Shown here piece by piece: positions 59,847 through 64,000 of a stretch of 64,000 bases of DNA (position 1 is its first letter; each line of letters opens with the position of its first letter). The position numbers and the translations under genes were made by a program. The notes beneath the pieces were generated by a model. That model was not told the origin of the DNA and made no database searches. It saw nothing but the letters and a program-made list of their open reading frames with translations. The DNA comes from Delphinapterus leucas (lineage: Eukaryota > Chordata > Mammalia > Artiodactyla > Monodontidae), in assembly GCF_002288925.2 (NCBI RefSeq), contig NW_022098076.1:91481933-91545932 (forward strand), read 5' to 3'.

Positions 59847-62800
59847 CACAGCCTAGCACACTTGTCCCTTCAGGGATGGCTCCCCTTTCCCCTTGCCTGA
59901 CAGTCTTCTCTTTCTAATTTCCTCCAATGTTTGACATTATCGTGAAAGGACAGTTGAGGATGGGTGAGCACACTTGTGACACACAGGCTTGGACAATGCT
60001 GGGAGTGCCCCATACTCATCTCAGAGGATTGTTATCAAGTGAATCAGTCCATTAGTTCAATTTCACCATTGGCAAACTTGGCAGATTCTAACTTGATCCA
60101 GAAGCAGCCGATTGCATTGCAGCCTTCTTGGTCCTCTCAAGAAGAATTCTTTCCACATCTTCCTTCTTTTTAAACAGATTTACCAGAAGTTGTTTGTTCT
60201 TACATTTCAAATGCAAAGTTCTTTTCCATTTTAACAGCCCTCTGCTATTAGTTTCTAGAACCATGCCCTGTGGTTATGTGCATAATATTTGAGGAATCCA
60301 TATATCTGAAAATTGGTAACAGTGGGGAAAATAAAAAACATTCTTGGCCCCAGCTGTGATGACTCAATTCATGTAACCTTCTGTCTTAGCCAGCGCCTGA
60401 GTAAGTCATGATGGGGCGCCATTCCCCAAAGTCAACTAATTCAGTTTGTTGGAACAACACTGGGGCCAAGGGACGGGGCTCCAGCTTGCCTCACAGACTC
60501 CTGAGGGCTGCCTGGAGGAGGTGGAATTCCCCGAGGGGCCTTAACCAGAACCTACTCCACACGCCCATCAGGGCAGCCATCCCCCCTGTCTGTCCCTGAG
60601 CACCTGGCCCCATTGATGCTTATTGCTTGTTCTTCCATCTCAGGTGTGACAGAGAAGGGATGTGAACATTGGGAACCATGCCCACCTGTGAGCACCATGG
60701 CATGTAAGAGACTAGGTCTGGGTTTTGTTTCACTTGTGTGTTCTCCAACTTCTACTGTATTTTTCACCTAAAAGGAGTTGGGAGGAGGACAGTGGAATGA
60801 TTAAACAGGAGACTGTCCGCTCATCTTGGTGTCTTTGGGTCCTTCCAGTGTCTGGAACACAGGAGGATCCATCCATACTTGCTGAATTAAGGAGTGAATG
60901 AATGAGACTCGTGCCATTTGAGGGAACAAAGGGACTTCACTTATTCAGATCCAGCTGATTGATGTATGTGCTTTCATGAAACTCTCATAAATTTGGCCCA
61001 GACTTACCACATCTATCCTCAGGGCAGGCTGGGTTTTTGAAAGCAGCTATCTGCGGGTTCCTTAGCGAAAACCAAACAACATAAATCGTGCCAGGACTTA
61101 CCAGCTACGGCCCTGGGAAGGCAGGCTTGTCTCTAATTACCTGCATTATTTCTGCAGGGAGCGGCGGCTGGCAGTGGGGGCTGAGTATTGGACAGATACG
61201 TAAGTAATAGCAGTCATCGTAACAAAACCCGAGTTGTCAATGCCCTGCCTTCTCCATGAGCATCGCGTGATGGAGACATTGCTCCAGACGGACGAGGCGG
61301 CAGCCTCCAAACCAACCTCGGGCAGGTCTCCTCGATTCCACCTCCACCCCAGCACCTGGCATGTAACTTTCAGAAGGGGTAACCATGAAATATTATTTTA
61401 AATAGTTTCTTTTTCCTACTGAGAACAAAACTCATAAGCCAGAGTTACTTACCTTTGGCTCCGCAGCTTATGAGAGACTTAGCTCTGCTACCAAACACTC
61501 TACATAGAATGAATGCATTCATCATGAAACCCTGCTCCCCGGCCTGTTGCTGGAATTGATTTTTACCAGCAGGAGCTAAAGGCGAGCTTTGGATGTTGCT
61601 TTAGTAAGAGAAACCTCATGGGCTATTTGGTGAGAGAGAAATATTGCTGTTTTAGTCACCTGTGTGCGGGTTGACCAGCCCTTTCCCTTCCAAAAATATT
61701 GCCTAGGGATACTCATTTTACTGAGATAACACCCAAACTTCAAGAGGGCAGGCTAACTTCATAGATTTTGAAAAAAATGTTGTTTTTCCAAATCCCCAAA
61801 TGACATCTTCATCATTACACTCTCACTTCTGAAATGACAGTATTTAATAAGGGTTCTTGGAATGACTTTTTGCCAATTAGGTTTGAATAAATGGGGGGAA
61901 AAAAACCCCAGAGCACTAAGAGTCTATGTATGAAAAATTCACAGAGCACAAAGGGATACTTTGCCCCATGCCACAGCTGCCTGGGCTGGGGTGGAGAGGG
62001 CACAGAACCACGTGGTCCTGGGGCGGGCAACACAGACACCACATCCAGCTTAAACAAAGGGGTAGCATGCTTTTTTTTTTTTTTTTAATCAATCTAGGAA
62101 GCTAAGTTGTCATTAATCCTTTGAATTTTATCGTTTGGAAACACATGGCAGACCCCTGGCCTCTTTACACTCGGGGATTTATGAAGACCGGTTGTCAGCA
62201 TCTGGGAAGCTGAGTATCCTCCATGCGTTTATGAGCCGTGGTGCCCAGGCCCTGTGGCTGTGTTTCCGACTCTCATAAGAGGACCACTTATCAGTGATGC
62301 TAGCAGGTATCAGTGTGTGTATTTTTCCATTGCTGGCACGGCACAGACTTCCCAACATTTATTTTTCTTGTATCCTTAGAATTCTTTTGTGTGACTGTTT
62401 ACAATTCTTTTATTTTTCTTGCATCTGAGCAGGGGCTTCTTTATGGAATCTCTGTGGCTTAATAAGCCCCAGGAGAGGGCAAATGGCTTGTACTGAGTTT
62501 AATTAATCAGCAGGTGTCTTATCCTCTCAAGAGCTTTCTTTAAAATGTTGGGAGAAGGACCCAAGGATACGATAAAGCACCATGAAAATACCAGGTCTGT
62601 AACTTCTCTAGGACAAAGCTCTTCAGCACATCTGGGAAGTTTTAAAACATTTCAGAAAGCTTCTCACACATAATACAAGCACAAGGTACTTGCAGGGCAT
62701 GGTGACCTTGGCCAACTAAGAAAAGATGTTAGAGAATGACTTTTCCTTCCAGGGTTCACACCTCAACACAACTCTCACCCCTCAAAATTACCCACCAACT

Positions 62801-63635
62801 TCTAGGCCAGTGGCCAATTTCCCCTTGAGGAGTTAATTTAGTAAAGAGAGAATCTAATGATTTCAGGCTGTTCCTTTGTCTGGATGAGACTCCAACCTGG
62901 CCTCGGGCTTTGTGGGTCCAGCTCCTTGGCTGAAACTGACCTTTTCTACACCCACCATGGCTCACCCATGCCAGATCCAGTATGGCAGCCAAGCGCCACC
63001 TGTGGTTTAAATTGGAATTAATGAAAGTAAAACAAACTCCGTTTGTCAGTTGCACCAGCAACTTAAAGTGTTCAGTGGCCAGGCATGGCTTGTGGCCCTC
63101 CCTCTGGACAGTAAAGATTTAGAGAATACTTCCTTCACAGCAGAAAATCCTATCAGGCAGCACTGCTTGGCAGTGTCCACGCTGCAAGTCCCCACCGTGG
63201 ACTGATACCAACAGCCCACATCTCGCCCCATACCAGGCTAGTAGCTGCTGGAGAAAAATCGCAATACTGTGAAGACAGGTGTCAGACAAGGGGATGGAGA
63301 TGAATCTAGGCAGGTCACCCAGGCACTTGGCCACTACGTCCTTCTTCAGAAACCTTCCTGTCCCTTCCCTGCCACATGTGCCTCGCTGTTCCCCGGCTCC
63401 CCCACTCCTACCCCAGCCACTACACCTAACTCATGGCTGAGGACCTTGCCTGTCACATGCTGGAGAAAGCAAGGGAAGGAAGGGCATGGCCTCAATTTCC
63501 TTCTCTGCACCCACACCGCCCCCTCCTCTTTCTTCCCAGGAAGGCTTACTTCCCGCCTTTTGTTCATGACCCTCCAGCCCAACCAGGAACTTTGCTCATC
63601 ATTGTTCCCTAAATCTGCTTGTTAGCCTCTATCCC
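59847..63635. other. Repeat-poor downstream intergenic block
   Basis: Apart from the L2 tail at 60820, nearly 3.8 kb carries no repeat I recognise and no gene. AT-rich words such as gtttaattaatcagcagg near 62498 could bind homeodomain factors. The low repeat load would fit conserved non-coding sequence, but conservation cannot be judged from one genome. Confidence 0.45.
60820..60910 (+). mobile_element. L2 LINE 3' end fragment
   Basis: Short L2-type terminus: gtgtctggaacacaggagga, tacttgctgaattaaggagt and gaatgaatgag. Confidence 0.5.
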
Positions 63636-64000
63636 CGTGTGTTAGTTTCCCAGGGCTGCCCTCACAAAGTACAGCAAACTGGTACTTTAAAACCACAGGA
63701 AAGTATTGTTTCAACGTTCTGGAGGCTGGAAGTTGAAACCAAAGGACCAGCGGGGCCTTGCTCCTCCAGAGGCCCTAGGGGAGGATCTATCCTCTTCCGT
63801 TCTCTTCGCTCCAGTCTTTGGTGGCCATCCTTGGTGTTTCTGGGCTTTTAGATCCTCAGTCTAATGCTCCGTCTTTACGCGGTGCTTTCCCTGTGTGTCC
63901 GGCTTCACACAGCTGTCTTTTTATATGAACACCAGTCATGCTGGAGTTGGGCCCACCCTACCCCAGTGTGACCTCATCTTAACTCATTATATCTGCATCG
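63636..64000 (-). mobile_element. MaLR/ERVL-type LTR-like sequence, runs off the window
   Basis: Opens cgtgtgttagtttcccaggg with ttctggaggctggaagttga, then ttatatgaacaccagtcatg and acctcatcttaactcattat. This is the reverse of an old LTR-type repeat common in placental mammals. It continues beyond the last base. Confidence 0.55.

Overview
This is mammalian nuclear DNA, almost certainly from a cetacean and probably a toothed whale. The main evidence is a set of tRNA-derived SINEs of the CHR type (the group restricted to whales, hippos and ruminants). Five are short copies of the kind that dominates whale genomes, most with clean target-site duplications. The same window has L1 3' ends of the type common in even-toed ungulates and whales. 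I saw no ruminant-type BovB or Bov-A elements. The species cannot be named from this window.

The window holds one protein-coding gene that I can support: ACKR3 (formerly CXCR7), on the + strand. A TATA box at about 31.77 kb is followed by a short non-coding first exon ending in an AG|GTAAGG donor at 31891/31892. A 10.3-kb intron follows. The second exon opens at about 42174 and carries the whole 362-residue reading frame (42200-43288). A 3'UTR of about 0.8 kb ends in two AATAAA signals (44012 and 44108). The receptor frame is intact and has the conserved seven-helix chemokine-receptor features.

Layout: 1-31.6 kb is upstream intergenic DNA, a mosaic of old LINE, MIR, MaLR and DNA-transposon fossils, two young SINEs and one LTR. 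From 23 to 27.3 kb it is nearly all decayed L1. A GC- and CpG-rich patch lies about 1.9 kb before the ACKR3 start. The promoter, exon 1 and intron occupy 31.6-42.2 kb. The intron has a long pyrimidine tract near its start, an L1 fragment and two SINEs. The terminal exon spans 42.2-44.1 kb. From 44.1 to 64 kb is downstream intergenic DNA with a 59-bp minisatellite, a 243-bp inverted repeat, a solo LTR, several SINEs and a largely repeat-poor stretch near 60-63.6 kb.

I found no convincing previously undescribed biological system. The most useful observations are structural (the large inverted repeat, the minisatellite, the 24-C run, the 69-bp tandem duplication), regulatory (the Z-DNA-prone tract and CTCF-like motif at the TATA promoter, the AT palindrome in the 3'UTR) and protein-level (apparent loss of the Asn39 glycosylation sequon of ACKR3). 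Repeat names come from memory of consensus sequences, not from a database search.
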